A stretch of 64,000 bases of DNA from Aliiroseovarius subalbicans (GCF_022678625.1 NZ_JALBYQ010000004.1:1-64000), one strand, 5' to 3'. Shown: positions 29,372 to 39,673, counted from the stretch's first letter. A program made the numbers and translations. Notes: generated from the letters alone by a model not told the origin.

Positions 29372-29388
29372 CTGACTTTTTTTGTCAG
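29372..29388 (-). promoter_or_regulatory. Candidate iron (RirA/IscR-type, Iron-Rhodo) box
   Basis: On the minus strand the sequence reads CTGAC-AAAAAAA-GTCAG, a perfect dyad that fits TGA-N9-TCA. That pattern is the one I associate with RirA boxes and the Rhodobacterales Iron-Rhodo box recognised by IscR-like proteins. It ends 20 bases before the start codon of the exported protein, where it would overlap the promoter or leader. Binding is inferred. Confidence 0.6.
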
Positions 29389-29501
29389 ATACGTCGTGTG
29401 CGCAGGCGTGTCAACCGGGGCGATTTTCGTGGAAGGCCCCTGCGATGCCTTCTATCATCTGCCGCGTGTCTCGGGGTCGCCCCGGATCAGGAGGACGCAA
29501 A

Positions 29502-29996
29502 ATGGCAGTCGATGTGATCGAAGAAGACGCCCGCTGGACCGAGGCGGGGTTGGAGGCGTTGTCAGACCGGGCCATAGCGGCGGTCGAGGCGCATATGGGG
29601 CTGGATGGCGAAGTCTTCGAAACCGTCGTGATGGGTTGCGACGATGCGCGCATTGCCGAGTTGAACGGAGAATTCCGCGCCAAGGGGCAGGCGACCAACG
29701 TGCTTTCCTGGCCCGGCGAGGAGCGCGCGGCGGAAAGCCCCGGCGCTTCGCCTGCGCTGCCCGACCCCGATGGCGCAGACATCGAGCTTGGCGATATCGC
29801 CATCGCCTATGAGACCTGCGTGCGAGAGGCTGCGGAACAAGGCAAGGATTTCCAGGCCCATGTGACCCATCTTCTGGTCCATGGCATGCTGCACCTGTTG
29901 GGTTATGACCACATCCACGACAAAGATGCCGCCTTGATGGAGCGGTTGGAGGTGGAAATACTTGGCAAACTGGGTCTTTCGGACCCATATGGGTGA
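29502..29996 (+). CDS. ybeY: Endoribonuclease YbeY
   Basis: A 164-residue metalloprotein with the diagnostic zinc motif HGMLHLLGYDH near the C-terminus. YbeY takes part in 16S rRNA 3'-end maturation and ribosome quality control. The start at 29502 has GGAGG 8 bases upstream; upstream in-frame sequence overlaps the divergent iron operator and is not conserved-looking. corC follows after 35 bases. Confidence 0.95.
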   Translation: MAVDVIEEDARWTEAGLEALSDRAIAAVEAHMGLDGEVFETVVMGCDDARIAELNGEFRAKGQATNVLSWPGEERAAESPGASPALPDPDGADIELGDIAIAYETCVREAAEQGKDFQAHVTHLLVHGMLHLLGYDHIHDKDAALMERLEVEILGKLGLSDPYG

Positions 29997-30031
29997 AGAA
30001 AGGCGCAATTCCGCGCCGACGGAAAGGACCT

Positions 30032-30928
30032 ATGGGCGACAATAGCGACGGATCCTCTAACGCAGCGCACGGCGCGCGCGAAGAGGCAGAGGACAGACAC
30101 AGCGGCTTTTTCAGCCGCATCATCGGGGCGCTCAGCCCATCTGATACCGGCGAGAAGGTCCCTCAGGATCCCTCCAGCATGAACGGCAACGCGACGAACG
30201 TGCCCCCGGGCATGGTCAACCTGCGACGGTTGCGGCTGGAAGACGTGGCGATCCCAAAATCCGAGATCGTCTCGGTGTCCGCCGACATCAAGATGGCCAG
30301 ACTGGTCGAACGGTTCCGGGAAAGCGGGCTGACGCGGTTGCCGGTCTATGATGGCACGCTGGACACGCCGATCGGGCTGATCCACCTGAAGGACTTTGTT
30401 CTGGCACACGGGTTTTCCGGGTCGGGTGATCGCTTTGACCTGCGCAAGCTGTTGCGCCCGCTTCTGTATGCGCCGCCGTCGATGCCGATCGGTGTGCTGC
30501 TGCAAAAAATGCAGGCCGACCGTATCTATATGGCGTTGGTGATCGACGAATATGGTGGTGTGGACGGGTTGGTCACGATCGAGGACCTGATCGAACAGGT
30601 GATCGGTGAGATTGAGGACGAGCACGACCTTGAGGAAGGCACGCTGTGGGTCAAGGAAAAGCCCGGCTGCTATCTGGCCGAGGCGAAGGCACCGTTGGAT
30701 GAGTTCGAGGCCGAGATCGGTATGCGCCTGCATGGCGAGGGTGAGGACGACGACGAGGTCGGAACCCTGGGCGGCCTGGTGTTCCTGCTGTCCGGCCACG
30801 TTCCGGCGCGTGGCGAAATGATTCCGCATCCCGAGGGGGTGGAATTCGAAGTTGTCGATGCCGACCCGCGCCGGATCAAACGGCTGCGCGTGCGCCTACC
30901 TGGCGGCCCCGGTGGGGTGGATGTTTGA
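30032..30928 (+). CDS. corC: CorC/HlyC-type CBS-domain protein
   Basis: A 298-residue cytosolic protein: charged N-terminus, two CBS domains (about residues 75-195, including SVSADIKMARLVERF and RIYMALVIDEYGG), then a CorC/HlyC domain ending at the C-terminus. It lacks the DUF21 membrane domain. It is associated with magnesium/cobalt efflux and lies in its usual place before lnt, overlapping it by 8 bases. Confidence 0.92.
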   Translation: MGDNSDGSSNAAHGAREEAEDRHSGFFSRIIGALSPSDTGEKVPQDPSSMNGNATNVPPGMVNLRRLRLEDVAIPKSEIVSVSADIKMARLVERFRESGLTRLPVYDGTLDTPIGLIHLKDFVLAHGFSGSGDRFDLRKLLRPLLYAPPSMPIGVLLQKMQADRIYMALVIDEYGGVDGLVTIEDLIEQVIGEIEDEHDLEEGTLWVKEKPGCYLAEAKAPLDEFEAEIGMRLHGEGEDDDEVGTLGGLVFLLSGHVPARGEMIPHPEGVEFEVVDADPRRIKRLRVRLPGGPGGVDV

Positions 30929-32429
30929 CGCGAGCCTCACTCGGATTGCCGCGCGGCCACGTTTGAGCCTGCTGGCCGGGCTGACCGCCGGGATCGTGGC
31001 CGCGATGGGGCAGGCGCCGTTCGGATTTCCCCCGGCGCTGGTGTTGGGCCTGTTCTTCGGCTTTGCCCTGTTTCGTGCCGCGCGTGACGCGCGCCATGCG
31101 GCCGTGTTGGGCTGGGCGTTGGGGGCCGGGTATTTCGGTCTGACGCTGACCTGGATTGTGCAGCCTTTTCTTGTCGATCTTGCCCGCCATGGATGGATGG
31201 CACCCTTCGCCTTGATCCTGATGGCCGGCGGGCTTGCGCTTTTTTGGGGCGCGGGGGCGGCCATGGCCAGATGGCTGACACCGCGGCCATACGGTTGGAT
31301 CGCCTGGCCAGTCGCGCTGTCGACAGCCGAGCTTGCCCGTGGCGCATTGTTCACCGGGTTCCCTTGGGGCGAGCCGGGGTTGGCCTGGGTGGATACCCCT
31401 GTAGCGCAGCTTGGCGCCTACGTCGGCACCTCTGGTCTGACTTTCCTGAGCTTTCTGTTGGCGGCAGCGCTTTACGCCGCACTGCACGCGCCGCGTCGTG
31501 GCGTGATGACGGCCACTGCGGCGGCCTTTTTTTTCGTGGCGTTGGGGCTTGGCGTCCTGCGGGGGCAGGGGCCGGTTGAAAATACGGGCAAAACCGTACG
31601 TCTGATCCAGCCCAACGCGCCGCAGCACCTGAAATGGCACCCAGATTACGCCCTGGAATTTCTGGACCGGGCGCTGGACCTGACCGCCGAACCCGGCACG
31701 CCGGATCTGGTGATCTGGCCCGAGACCTCGGTCCCGTATCTGTTGGACAATACCGGCAACTTGCTGTCCGAGATTGCCGCCACCGCCGCGCCGGCCCCTG
31801 TGGTTCTGGGCATTCAGCGCGGTGAAGGCGGCCGCTATATGAATTCGATGGTCGCACTGGATGTAAATGGCGGGGTGAGCGCGATTTATGACAAGCATCA
31901 CCTGGTGCCCTTCGGGGAATACACCCCCGGCGGCGGGCTGTTGCACCGGCTAGGCCTGCGTGGGTTCGCGGCGCAATACGGGTCCGGCTATTTCCCCGGT
32001 CCGGGCGCCACGGTTCTCGATCTTGGCCCTATGGGAAAGGCGCTGTCGCTGATCTGCTATGAGGCGATCTTTGCCCGCGACTTGCGCGCGGCCCCCGAGC
32101 GTGCGGACTGGATCCTTCAGATCACCAATGACGCCTGGTTCGGTACCTTCTCCGGGCCGCAACAGCATCTGGTTCAGGCCCGGATGCGTGCGATTGAAAT
32201 GGGGCTGCCTTTCGTACGCGCCGCAAACACCGGCATTTCCGCCGTGATTGACCCGTTCGGGCGGATCACTGCCGCCGTGGGTCTGAACCGCACAGGTAAA
32301 CTTGACGCGGCCCTTCCCGCGCCCTTTCCCGAAACGCTATATGCGCGCCGTGGTGACGCTTTGTTGATGATTGGTCTGATACTTGCGGCGGCGGGTCTGT
32401 TCCTGCGACGCGGCACAATTCCGGATTGA
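30921..32429 (+). CDS. lnt: Apolipoprotein N-acyltransferase
   Basis: A 502-residue inner-membrane protein: six or so N-terminal membrane segments, a periplasmic nitrilase-like domain and a final membrane segment. Catalytic Glu, Lys and Cys are in WPETSVPY, YDKHHLVPFGEY and ICYEAIF. It adds the third acyl chain to lipoproteins such as the one at 26264. The ATG at 30921 overlaps the end of corC, suggesting coupled translation. Confidence 0.96.
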   Translation: MFDASLTRIAARPRLSLLAGLTAGIVAAMGQAPFGFPPALVLGLFFGFALFRAARDARHAAVLGWALGAGYFGLTLTWIVQPFLVDLARHGWMAPFALILMAGGLALFWGAGAAMARWLTPRPYGWIAWPVALSTAELARGALFTGFPWGEPGLAWVDTPVAQLGAYVGTSGLTFLSFLLAAALYAALHAPRRGVMTATAAAFFFVALGLGVLRGQGPVENTGKTVRLIQPNAPQHLKWHPDYALEFLDRALDLTAEPGTPDLVIWPETSVPYLLDNTGNLLSEIAATAAPAPVVLGIQRGEGGRYMNSMVALDVNGGVSAIYDKHHLVPFGEYTPGGGLLHRLGLRGFAAQYGSGYFPGPGATVLDLGPMGKALSLICYEAIFARDLRAAPERADWILQITNDAWFGTFSGPQQHLVQARMRAIEMGLPFVRAANTGISAVIDPFGRITAAVGLNRTGKLDAALPAPFPETLYARRGDALLMIGLILAAAGLFLRRGTIPD

Positions 32430-32467
32430 CCGACGCGCGGCGTCCCTGTAACGCGGATGAATAACAA

Positions 32468-32513
32468 CCGTCGCAACGGCTTCCTGGCGTGGCGGAACAG
32501 AACCAATGGAGCA
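32468..32513 (+). ncRNA. SAM/SAH riboswitch upstream of metK
   Basis: The sequence between lnt and metK matches the small H-type pseudoknot riboswitch described upstream of metK in Rhodobacterales. The 7-bp P1 stem is CCGTCGC (32468-32474) with GTGGCGG (32489-32495). The loop AACGGCTTCCTG contains GCTTCC, which can pair with the ribosome site GGAGC at 32508-32512. The start codon is 9 bases after GGAG, so ligand binding would block translation. This is a strong sequence and context match, made from memory of the family. Confidence 0.88.
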
Positions 32514-32519
32514 CTAATC

Positions 32520-33686
32520 ATGACACGACGAAACTATGTTTTTACTTCGGAAAGCGTTTCCGAGGGGCACCCCGATAAGGTGTGTGATCGCATTTCCGAT
32601 GCTGTTTTGGATGCCTTTCTGATGGAAGAACCACAGGCGCGGGTTGCCTGTGAGACCTTCGCCACCAGCGGGATGGTCGTGATTGGGGGCGAAGTGGGCC
32701 TGTCGGATCAGGACCGCCTGAAAGCGATGATGGGTTCGATCGGCCAGATCGCCCGCGACTGCATTCGAGACATCGGCTATGAGCAGGAGCAATTCCACTG
32801 GAACACTTGCCGGGTGCTGAATTTCTTGCACGAGCAATCGGCCCATATCGCGCAAGGTGTGGACCGAGACGGGGCCGGCGATCAGGGCATCATGTTCGGC
32901 TATGCAGTGAATGAAACTCCCGAGTTGATGCCAGCGCCCATCCAGTACAGCCACGCGATCCTCAAGCGTTTGGCCGAGGTGCGCAAGGACGGGAGCGAAC
33001 CCGCGCTGGGCCCGGATGCAAAAAGCCAGCTGAGCCTGCGCTATGAGGATGGTAAACCGGTCGAGGTGACGTCGATCGTGCTGTCGACACAGCACCTGGA
33101 CCCGGACCTGACAAGCGATGATGTGCGCGCCATCGTGGAGCCGTATATTCGTGAAATCCTGCCCAATGATTGGGTCAACGGGGGCACGCAATGGCACGTG
33201 AACCCGACCGGTAAGTTCGTGATCGGCGGCCCGGACGGGGACGCGGGCCTGACCGGCCGCAAGATCATCGTCGACACCTATGGCGGTGCAGCTCCGCACG
33301 GCGGCGGCGCGTTTTCCGGCAAGGACCCGACCAAGGTCGACCGCTCAGCGGCCTATGCCGCGCGCTATCTGGCCAAGAACATCGTGGCCGCAGGCATGGC
33401 GGATCGCTGCACCTTGCAGCTGTCCTATGCCATTGGCGTATCTCACCCGCTGTCGATCTATGTCGACACCCACGGCACCGGAAAGGTCGACGAGGAAGCG
33501 ATCGAGAACGCTGTGGACAGCGTGATGGACCTCACCCCGCGCGGTATCCGCGAGCATCTGGGCCTGAACAAGCCGATCTTTCAACGCACAGCGGCCTATG
33601 GCCATTTCGGCCGCGAACCCGACGCCGACGGCGGTTTCAGCTGGGAAAAGACCGACCTGGTCGAGGCGCTGAAGAAAGCGGTGTGA
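32520..33686 (+). CDS. metK: S-adenosylmethionine synthetase
   Basis: A 388-residue MetK forming SAM from methionine and ATP. Landmarks: [10 protein letters not shown] (catalytic His), [12 protein letters not shown], and the glycine-rich [16 protein letters not shown]. Its start is set by the GGAG within the SAM/SAH riboswitch, giving feedback control by SAM or SAH. A hypothetical gene follows with a GTGA overlap. Confidence 0.98.
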   Translation: MTRRNYVFTSESVSEGHPDKVCDRISDAVLDAFLMEEPQARVACETFATSGMVVIGGEVGLSDQDRLKAMMGSIGQIARDCIRDIGYEQEQFHWNTCRVLNFLHEQSAHIAQGVDRDGAGDQGIMFGYAVNETPELMPAPIQYSHAILKRLAEVRKDGSEPALGPDAKSQLSLRYEDGKPVEVTSIVLSTQHLDPDLTSDDVRAIVEPYIREILPNDWVNGGTQWHVNPTGKFVIGGPDGDAGLTGRKIIVDTYGGAAPHGGGAFSGKDPTKVDRSAAYAARYLAKNIVAAGMADRCTLQLSYAIGVSHPLSIYVDTHGTGKVDEEAIENAVDSVMDLTPRGIREHLGLNKPIFQRTAAYGHFGREPDADGGFSWEKTDLVEALKKAV

Positions 33687-34414
33687 CGCGGGTGGACTGG
33701 CTCAAGAAAATCATCGGGCGCGCGTCGAAAGATGCGCGTCCTTCTTTGTCTGCGACTGGTCCGGCGGGCCGATCCGATCCTGCCCAGCGAATGGCAGAGT
33801 GGCAGGCGCTGGTGTCCCAGCCTGACTGGGTGCCGTCGGCGAAAGTAACGCGACGCGATGTCGAGCGAGAGCTGCGCGCGCAGGGCTTCAAGCGGCGCAC
33901 CGACGCTGGGGAGACGGTGTTCGAACGCACCGACGCGGATCGGAGTCTTTCGATCTCACTGACGCTGAAAACCTTTCCCGAAACCGAACGGACCGCGCCC
34001 ATGCAGCGCCTGTCCCTGACCGGGGCAGTGGCGGGGAAGACCTTTCAGGAGGTCGAGGCCGCAATCCGGGGAGTGACAACGGCCCGGGTGGGACAGGCTG
34101 TGCTGACTGCCAAATCCGAGGACTTCTTCCTGACTGAACAGGATGTCGCGGGGGCCATCAGTGACCTTGCCATGCGGCTGACTGCCCTGAACCTGGACGA
34201 CCGCCTTGCCACGTTTCGTGCTTATGCCCCGTCGCAACCCGGCATTGCGGGTTTGCACCACCTGGTCGCGCTCGCCCTCGCGGGCCAAGTCGAGCAGCTG
34301 GAGGGCTATGCGCGCAGGCGTGCAGACGGCGGGGATGCGGGGTTTGTCCCATATATCTCCGACGGCATGATCACCCGCGCACGCGATCTGGCGCGAGATC
34401 GTTTTTCAGCATGA
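33683..34414 (+). CDS. Conserved hypothetical protein coupled to metK
   Basis: A 243-residue soluble protein I do not recognise. It begins at a GTG overlapping the metK stop (GTGA). The N-terminal third is basic and includes [20 protein letters not shown]; the middle has strand-rich [14 protein letters not shown]; the C-terminal part is helical, ending in [10 protein letters not shown]. No catalytic motif, signal or membrane segment is evident. The overlap means it is translated with metK and therefore under the same riboswitch, which might indicate a SAM-related role, or simply operon drift. Confidence 0.7.
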   Translation: MTRVDWLKKIIGRASKDARPSLSATGPAGRSDPAQRMAEWQALVSQPDWVPSAKVTRRDVERELRAQGFKRRTDAGETVFERTDADRSLSISLTLKTFPETERTAPMQRLSLTGAVAGKTFQEVEAAIRGVTTARVGQAVLTAKSEDFFLTEQDVAGAISDLAMRLTALNLDDRLATFRAYAPSQPGIAGLHHLVALALAGQVEQLEGYARRRADGGDAGFVPYISDGMITRARDLARDRFSA

Positions 34415-34424
34415 AAAAACGGGT

Positions 34425-34445
34425 CGAATTCCGAGATGGAATTCG
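34425..34445. repeat. GAATTCC palindrome after the metK operon
   Basis: CGAATTCC-GAGAT-GGAATTCG is an 8-bp perfect inverted repeat followed by GGGGCC, lying 10 bases after a stop codon. It resembles the element at 21033. There is no T-tract. Confidence 0.45.
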
Positions 34446-34491
34446 GGGCCGCGCTTGACCGCAGGGGAGCCTTCGGGGCATAGGCGCGGGC

Positions 34492-35214
34492 ATGAGTGAT
34501 GAACATCCGACCAAACACATGACCGGCGCGCCGTGGCGCAATTTCTACGGCCGCTTCAAGGGTAAGGGCTTGCGCGATGCGCAGCAGGCCTATCTGAATG
34601 AGGACCTGGTGGCGCTGAGCCCCGGCAAGGTGGATTGGGAAGACAACCCTGATCGCGCACCTCTGAACTTGTCGGGCTTGTTCGCCGAACGGCCCGTGTG
34701 GCTGGAAATCGGCTTTGGTGGCGGAGAGCACATGGTGCACCAGGCCAGCCAGAATCCGGATGTCGGCATCATTGGCTGTGAGCCCTATATAAATGGTGTT
34801 GCCATGCTGTTGGGCAAAATCCGTAAGGCCAATCTGGACAACGTCGCGGTTTATCCCGGCGATGTGCGCAACATGTTCGATGTGCTGCCCGAGGAAAGCA
34901 TCGACAAGGCGTTTCTGCTCTATCCCGATCCCTGGCCGAAAAAGCGCCACCATCGGCGTCGCTTCGTGACGCCCGAACACCTTGAACCGCTGCACCAGGT
35001 GATGAAACCCGGCGCGATCTTTCGCGTGGCGACGGACATTCCCGACTATGTGCGGCAGACCTTGGAAGAGGTGCCGCGCGCGGGGTTCGAATGGCTGGCC
35101 GAGGGTCCGGGCGACTGGCGTTTGTCCTGGGAGGACTGGATCTCCACCCGCTATGAGCAGAAGGCCCTGCGCGAAGGCCGGGTGCCGCATTATCTGACGT
35201 TTCGTCGGCTGTAA
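34492..35214 (+). CDS. trmB: tRNA (guanine-N7-)-methyltransferase
   Basis: A 240-residue TrmB that methylates G46 of tRNA. The SAM site is LEIGFGGGEH; DPWPKKRHHRRRF is the family's active-site motif; the C-terminus has TRYEQKALREGR. Position after metK is conserved in related bacteria. The downstream gap to aroA starts with GCCTCCGGCGGGGATATTTT, a string I recall as common between Rhodobacteraceae genes. Confidence 0.97.
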   Translation: MSDEHPTKHMTGAPWRNFYGRFKGKGLRDAQQAYLNEDLVALSPGKVDWEDNPDRAPLNLSGLFAERPVWLEIGFGGGEHMVHQASQNPDVGIIGCEPYINGVAMLLGKIRKANLDNVAVYPGDVRNMFDVLPEESIDKAFLLYPDPWPKKRHHRRRFVTPEHLEPLHQVMKPGAIFRVATDIPDYVRQTLEEVPRAGFEWLAEGPGDWRLSWEDWISTRYEQKALREGRVPHYLTFRRL

Positions 35215-35315
35215 GGGCGGAAGCCTCCGGCGGGGATATTTTCAGCAAGAAAAAGCAAGGGCTGGTTTGCACTTTGTGTGTGCGCTATCAGCCTATTGAC
35301 TGAAGGAGAACTGCC

Positions 35316-36668
35316 ATGTCCGGACACGGCCCCGCCATTCCCATGACCTCGCGCCCCTGCGGCCCACTCAAGGGCGAGGCGCACGTGCCCGGTGACAAGT
35401 CGATTTCGCATCGCAGTTTGATATTGGGCGCGCTGTCGGTCGGTGAAACCCGGATCGAGGGGCTTTTGGAGGGCGACGACGTGTTGGCCACCGCCGAAGC
35501 CATGCGCGCCTTTGGGGCCGAGGTCGAACATCTGGGGCCGGGCGAATGGCGCGTGAATGGCGTGGGTGTGGGCGGCTTTGCCGAGCCCGAAGACGTCATC
35601 GATTGCGGCAACGCGGGCACCGGCGTGCGCCTGATCATGGGCTGCATGGCGACCACCGGGATCACCGCGACGTTTACCGGCGACGCAAGCCTGCGGTCGC
35701 GTCCGATGGGGCGGGTCACGGACCCGATCGCGCTGTTCGGCGCGGCGTCATACGGGCGCGATGGTGGGCGTCTGCCGATGAGCGTGGTGGGGGCGGCGGA
35801 TCCGGTTCCCGTGCGCTATACGGTTCCGATGCCCTCGGCCCAGGTGAAATCTGCGGTTCTGCTGGCGGGCTTGAACGCGCCGGGGCAGACCGTGGTGATC
35901 GAACAGGAGGCCACCCGCGATCATACTGAACGTATGCTGGCGGGCTTTGGCGCCGAGATCACGGTGGAGGATACCGATGAGGGTCGGGTGATTACCCTGA
36001 CCGGCCAGCCGGAACTGAAACCGCAAGACATCGTTGTGCCGCGTGATCCAAGCTCGGCGGCGTTTCCCGTCTGTGCCGCGCTGATCGTGCCCGGATCGGA
36101 CGTGCTGGTGCCCAATATCGGGCTGAACCCGACCCGGGCAGGCCTGTTCGACACGCTGCGCGACATGGGTGCAAACCTGACATATGAGAACCTGCGCGAA
36201 GAGGGCGGTGAGCCCGTCGCCGACCTGCGCGCACGGTATTCACCCGACATGCATGGCATCGAGGTGCCGCCTGCGCGCGCCGCCAGCATGATCGACGAGT
36301 ACCCGATCCTGTCGGTGGTGGCCGCCAACGCGACCGGGCAGACCGTGATGCGCGGCGTGAAGGAATTGCGGGTGAAAGAAAGCGACCGGATCGAGGCGAT
36401 GGCCAGCGGCTTGCGCGCCAATGGCGTCAACGTCGAAGATGGCGACGATTGGTGGATCGTGACGGGCATGGGCGCGGGCAAGGTGCCCGGTGGCGGCACG
36501 GCGGTCAGCCATCTGGATCACCGCATTGCGATGAGCTTCTTGTGTCTTGGCATGGCCGCGCAAAATCCTGTCAGCGTGGATGACGGCGGGCCGATCGCGA
36601 CCTCGTTCCCGATCTTTGAGCCCCTGATGACCGGGCTGGGCGCCCAATTGGTGCGGGCGAACCGCTGA
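35316..36668 (+). CDS. aroA: 3-phosphoshikimate 1-carboxyvinyltransferase (EPSP synthase)
   Basis: A 450-residue EPSP synthase of the shikimate pathway. Phosphate and PEP contacts are visible in [32 protein letters not shown] and [13 protein letters not shown], with catalytic Lys/Glu/Asp in VKESDR and the late loop. The N-terminal features around GDKSISHR and the G-N-A-G-T form resemble class II enzymes of the Agrobacterium CP4 type. It overlaps the next gene by one base and begins the aroA-cmk-rpsA stretch. Confidence 0.96.
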   Translation: MSGHGPAIPMTSRPCGPLKGEAHVPGDKSISHRSLILGALSVGETRIEGLLEGDDVLATAEAMRAFGAEVEHLGPGEWRVNGVGVGGFAEPEDVIDCGNAGTGVRLIMGCMATTGITATFTGDASLRSRPMGRVTDPIALFGAASYGRDGGRLPMSVVGAADPVPVRYTVPMPSAQVKSAVLLAGLNAPGQTVVIEQEATRDHTERMLAGFGAEITVEDTDEGRVITLTGQPELKPQDIVVPRDPSSAAFPVCAALIVPGSDVLVPNIGLNPTRAGLFDTLRDMGANLTYENLREEGGEPVADLRARYSPDMHGIEVPPARAASMIDEYPILSVVAANATGQTVMRGVKELRVKESDRIEAMASGLRANGVNVEDGDDWWIVTGMGAGKVPGGGTAVSHLDHRIAMSFLCLGMAAQNPVSVDDGGPIATSFPIFEPLMTGLGAQLVRANR

Positions 36669-37192
36669 TGCGGCGCGAATGGGCGCTCTACCTTACGCTG
36701 GTCGGTGTGGCGCTGGGCGCGCTGGCGCTCATGACACTGTGGACACGCCCGATGATTGAGGCTGGTGGTCTGGAGATGTTCGACGTGCGGACCGGGGGAT
36801 ACAGCTTCCCCGAAGCGGTGCGCTTTCTGGATCAGTTGAATGACGACAGCCGACGCCTGTATCTTGGCGCGCAGCGCATGTTGGACACGATTTTCCCCCT
36901 TGCCCTGACTGGCGCGTTGGCGCTGGGGATGTTCCTGGCGCTTCGCCATGTGTCGCGGGTGCTTGGCAGTGTGCTGGGCCTGGTGCCGCTGGCCTATCTG
37001 GTCTTTGACCTGTTGGAAAACGCCGCCGTGGCCAAGATGTTGCGGACGGATGGCCCGTCCCTGGACATGGTCACACGCGCCAGTCAATGGACCGAACTGA
37101 AATGGGTGGCCGTGCAGGCAAGTTTTGCCCTTTTGGCCCTGTGCATCGTGTTGCGCGTCGCGCAGGGCCTGGTGTCAAAGCTGCGCGCCTAG
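36668..37192 (+). CDS. Hypothetical inner-membrane protein
   Basis: A 174-residue protein with four predicted membrane segments (about residues 7-24, 73-92, 97-118 and 148-166) and an extramembrane loop after the first. No family is recognised. Its ATG shares one base with the aroA stop (TGATG), so it is translated with aroA. Function unknown. Confidence 0.75.
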   Translation: MRREWALYLTLVGVALGALALMTLWTRPMIEAGGLEMFDVRTGGYSFPEAVRFLDQLNDDSRRLYLGAQRMLDTIFPLALTGALALGMFLALRHVSRVLGSVLGLVPLAYLVFDLLENAAVAKMLRTDGPSLDMVTRASQWTELKWVAVQASFALLALCIVLRVAQGLVSKLRA

Positions 37193-37203
37193 GCGCGGTT
37201 GCT

Positions 37204-37932
37204 TTATGTCCCGCCGCCCAGATGGGCGATGTTCAGATCGTGCGGAGTAAACAGGCGATCAACACTCTGCGCACCGAAGGCATAGGACAGGCCAAGTCCA
37301 TAGACCATTGTGTCATTGCCATCGGTATAGCCCAGCGTCGCGTTCATGCTCCACGCCGAGTTCGGGACGTAGTAGGTGGCTTTCAGCAGTCCTGCGTTCA
37401 CCTGCCCCCCGGGTCCGGCGTCCATCGGGAACAACCCGGCATACGTTGCCGAAAGCTCGACATTCGGGGCGACGTCGAACATCGCGGTCAGGCCGACATT
37501 GGCAAAGGTCGGCGACGAGCCGCTGGTGAATCGCATCACCCCAAGTGAGGCTTCGACATCTACAGCACCCAGATCGAACAGGCCTTCAGCACCCGCGAAT
37601 ACGATCCCGCGCGACGAGGTCGGGATGTGGGAGTAGCCCAAGTATCCACCCAGACGGTGGCCGTCCGCCACGCTCGTATAAAGGTGGGCGCCGACTGAAT
37701 AGAGTTCATCGGAATCGGTGAAATCGGTCAGCATCGCAACCCGGCCATCCACCTGCAGCCCCATGCTGCCAAGGTCAAAGGCGCCGCGGGCGGTCAGGTT
37801 GAAGGCATAGCTGTCATTCGCCCCGAAGCCATAGGCATCAAAGTCGATTGCGCCATACTGGAAGCCGGTCTCGGCAGAGGCGATCCCGGTCATCAGAGCA
37901 AGCGCGGAAACGGTAAGAAACGTCGTTTTCAT
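37204..37932 (-). CDS. Exported porin-like beta-barrel protein
   Basis: A 242-residue protein with a clear signal peptide ([20 protein letters not shown]) and a body of alternating amphipathic strands rich in Gly, Tyr and Phe ([40 protein letters not shown]). It looks like an outer-membrane barrel but lacks a C-terminal aromatic residue. The ribosome site GAGGAG fixes the start at 37932. It lies on the opposite strand between aroA and cmk. Function unknown. Confidence 0.75.
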   Translation of the reverse strand: MKTTFLTVSALALMTGIASAETGFQYGAIDFDAYGFGANDSYAFNLTARGAFDLGSMGLQVDGRVAMLTDFTDSDELYSVGAHLYTSVADGHRLGGYLGYSHIPTSSRGIVFAGAEGLFDLGAVDVEASLGVMRFTSGSSPTFANVGLTAMFDVAPNVELSATYAGLFPMDAGPGGQVNAGLLKATYYVPNSAWSMNATLGYTDGNDTMVYGLGLSYAFGAQSVDRLFTPHDLNIAHLGGGT

Positions 37933-38106
37933 GGTCGTGCTCCTCGTGAATTGGGTTTCAATGAGAACCAAACCAATTATCCGCCATTTCGGCATGCCTG
38001 CCAATTTGGCGCAACGACGCATAGGCCAAAGTCCGCGCGCCACGCCCTCTGGTCGGGCCGGTGGGCAGGGGGTATAGCTGGGTCAACCCAAGCGGAGAAG
38101 GCGCAG

Positions 38107-38712
38107 ATGAGCTTTACCATTGCAATCGACGGGCCGGCGGCGGCGGGCAAAGGAACGATCTCGAAGGCCGTCGCGGCGCATTTCGGCTTTGCCCACTTGG
38201 ACACAGGGCTTTTGTATCGGGCCGTGGGCGCGCGGGTGTTGGCCGGGGCTGATGCGATTGCGGCTGCTCGGGCTTTAACCCTGGATGACCTGACCGGCGA
38301 TCTGCGCAGGCCTGATGTGGCCCAGGCCGCCAGCCGCGTTGCGGTGATCCCCGAGGTGCGCGCGGCCCTGGTGGATTTCCAGCACGACTTTGCCACCCGC
38401 GACGGCGGCGCGGTGCTGGACGGGCGCGACATCGGCACGGTGATCTGCCCGGATGCGCCGGTGAAACTGTTCGTCACCGCCTCCGCCGAGGTTCGCGCCG
38501 AGCGCCGCTTTCTGGAGTTGCGTGAAAACGACCACGACGTCACCCGCGCCCAGGTGCTGGCGGACGTCGTGGCACGCGACAAACGTGACAGGGAACGCGC
38601 CGAAGCCCCTTTGAAACCGGCCGAAGACGCGGTTATCATCGACACAAGTGACATGAGCATCAAGGACGCAGTCGCAGCGGCCGTTTGTACAGTGAATCAG
38701 GTTCGCGGATAG
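38107..38712 (+). CDS. cmk: Cytidylate kinase
   Basis: A 201-residue (d)CMP kinase: P-loop [21 protein letters not shown], the [13 protein letters not shown] motif and [16 protein letters not shown] lid. It phosphorylates CMP and dCMP. The start at 38107 is family-typical. Its last 16 bases overlap the 3' end of the convergent toroid-protein gene. In many bacteria rpsA follows directly. Confidence 0.96.
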   Translation: MSFTIAIDGPAAAGKGTISKAVAAHFGFAHLDTGLLYRAVGARVLAGADAIAAARALTLDDLTGDLRRPDVAQAASRVAVIPEVRAALVDFQHDFATRDGGAVLDGRDIGTVICPDAPVKLFVTASAEVRAERRFLELRENDHDVTRAQVLADVVARDKRDRERAEAPLKPAEDAVIIDTSDMSIKDAVAAAVCTVNQVRG

Positions 38713-39623
38713 GCCTTGAGCACGCGCAGCGCCATCAGGCTGTTCCAACGCCCCGGCCCACGCGGGTTTTCCATGTCGAACAAGGTTTGGCCGGGCACTT
38801 TCGGCCCGCGTGGCCAGCGCCCGTCCGGGCGGCAACGCGCCTGAATATGCTCCAGTGCGTCGGTCATCGCGGGATCAAAAGGACGCCTTGCCACCTGGAA
38901 ATGGTCCAGGGCACGCAAGACGTTGTAGTACCAGCGCGGCGGTGTGCGCAGTTTCAGGAAATCACTGTTGATCACTTTTCCCGTGCGCTCGGACCGGAAG
39001 AAGCGCTTGCGCAGGATGAAGGCCCGGGCCTCATCCGCAATGCGATGCAAGTCGTCCCGGCGATAGCTATACCCCTCGGCATCGTAACGATGCAGCCCTT
39101 CAAGCACAGAAAGGGTTGAGTGCAGTGATGAATGCGTGCAGCCAGAGCGATTGATCATGCAGTTGAAGCCACCATCCGGCAGCTGAACGGAGATCAGGAA
39201 ATCCACGAATGTCCGCAACGATGCCTCCGGCGTCCCGAAATAGGCGCCGAAGTTCAACGCCATGCCGGTCACGCAGGTGTCGCTTTTCCGGTCCCCGATC
39301 GCGATGGCAAACCCACCGTCTTGTGACACGCGCTGCGCGGCGATCTTGTGAACCAAGGGCGCGATTTCGGAATGGGTGGGCGGGAAGGCGATGTTGACGA
39401 GGTCCATGAGCACATAATGCGTGCAGGCCCATTTCGGATAGTAATACTTCCGCCCCCAACCGCCGTCCGCATTGCGCGCGTCCAGAAACGCCTTGCCCCA
39501 TCCCTCGGTCGCAATGCGCGCCTGAAGATCGGGCCGTTCTTCGCCCAACAGGTCACGGGCGGTCTGAAAGGCGATGGCCGGATCCCCCGCCATCAACCAT
39601 TGGATGATCTCGTCGTGGGTCAT
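38697..39623 (-). CDS. Terpene-cyclase/prenyltransferase-like alpha-alpha toroid protein
   Basis: A 308-residue protein built of repeated helix pairs with QW-like motifs such as [18 protein letters not shown] and LPDGGFNCM, typical of the prenyltransferase/squalene-oxidase repeat fold. No DxDD or complete cyclase catalytic motif is visible, and length is about half that of a squalene-hopene cyclase, so a single toroid is likely. Conserved cysteines and histidines ([19 protein letters not shown]) could bind metal as in protein prenyltransferases. It is inserted antisense between cmk and rpsA and overlaps cmk by 16 bases. Function unknown. Confidence 0.72.
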   Translation of the reverse strand: MTHDEIIQWLMAGDPAIAFQTARDLLGEERPDLQARIATEGWGKAFLDARNADGGWGRKYYYPKWACTHYVLMDLVNIAFPPTHSEIAPLVHKIAAQRVSQDGGFAIAIGDRKSDTCVTGMALNFGAYFGTPEASLRTFVDFLISVQLPDGGFNCMINRSGCTHSSLHSTLSVLEGLHRYDAEGYSYRRDDLHRIADEARAFILRKRFFRSERTGKVINSDFLKLRTPPRWYYNVLRALDHFQVARRPFDPAMTDALEHIQARCRPDGRWPRGPKVPGQTLFDMENPRGPGRWNSLMALRVLKAYPRT

Positions 39624-39673
39624 GGCATCAGTCTAGCGCGTCGGCGCGCGCCCGCCATGATCTGCATCAGCCC

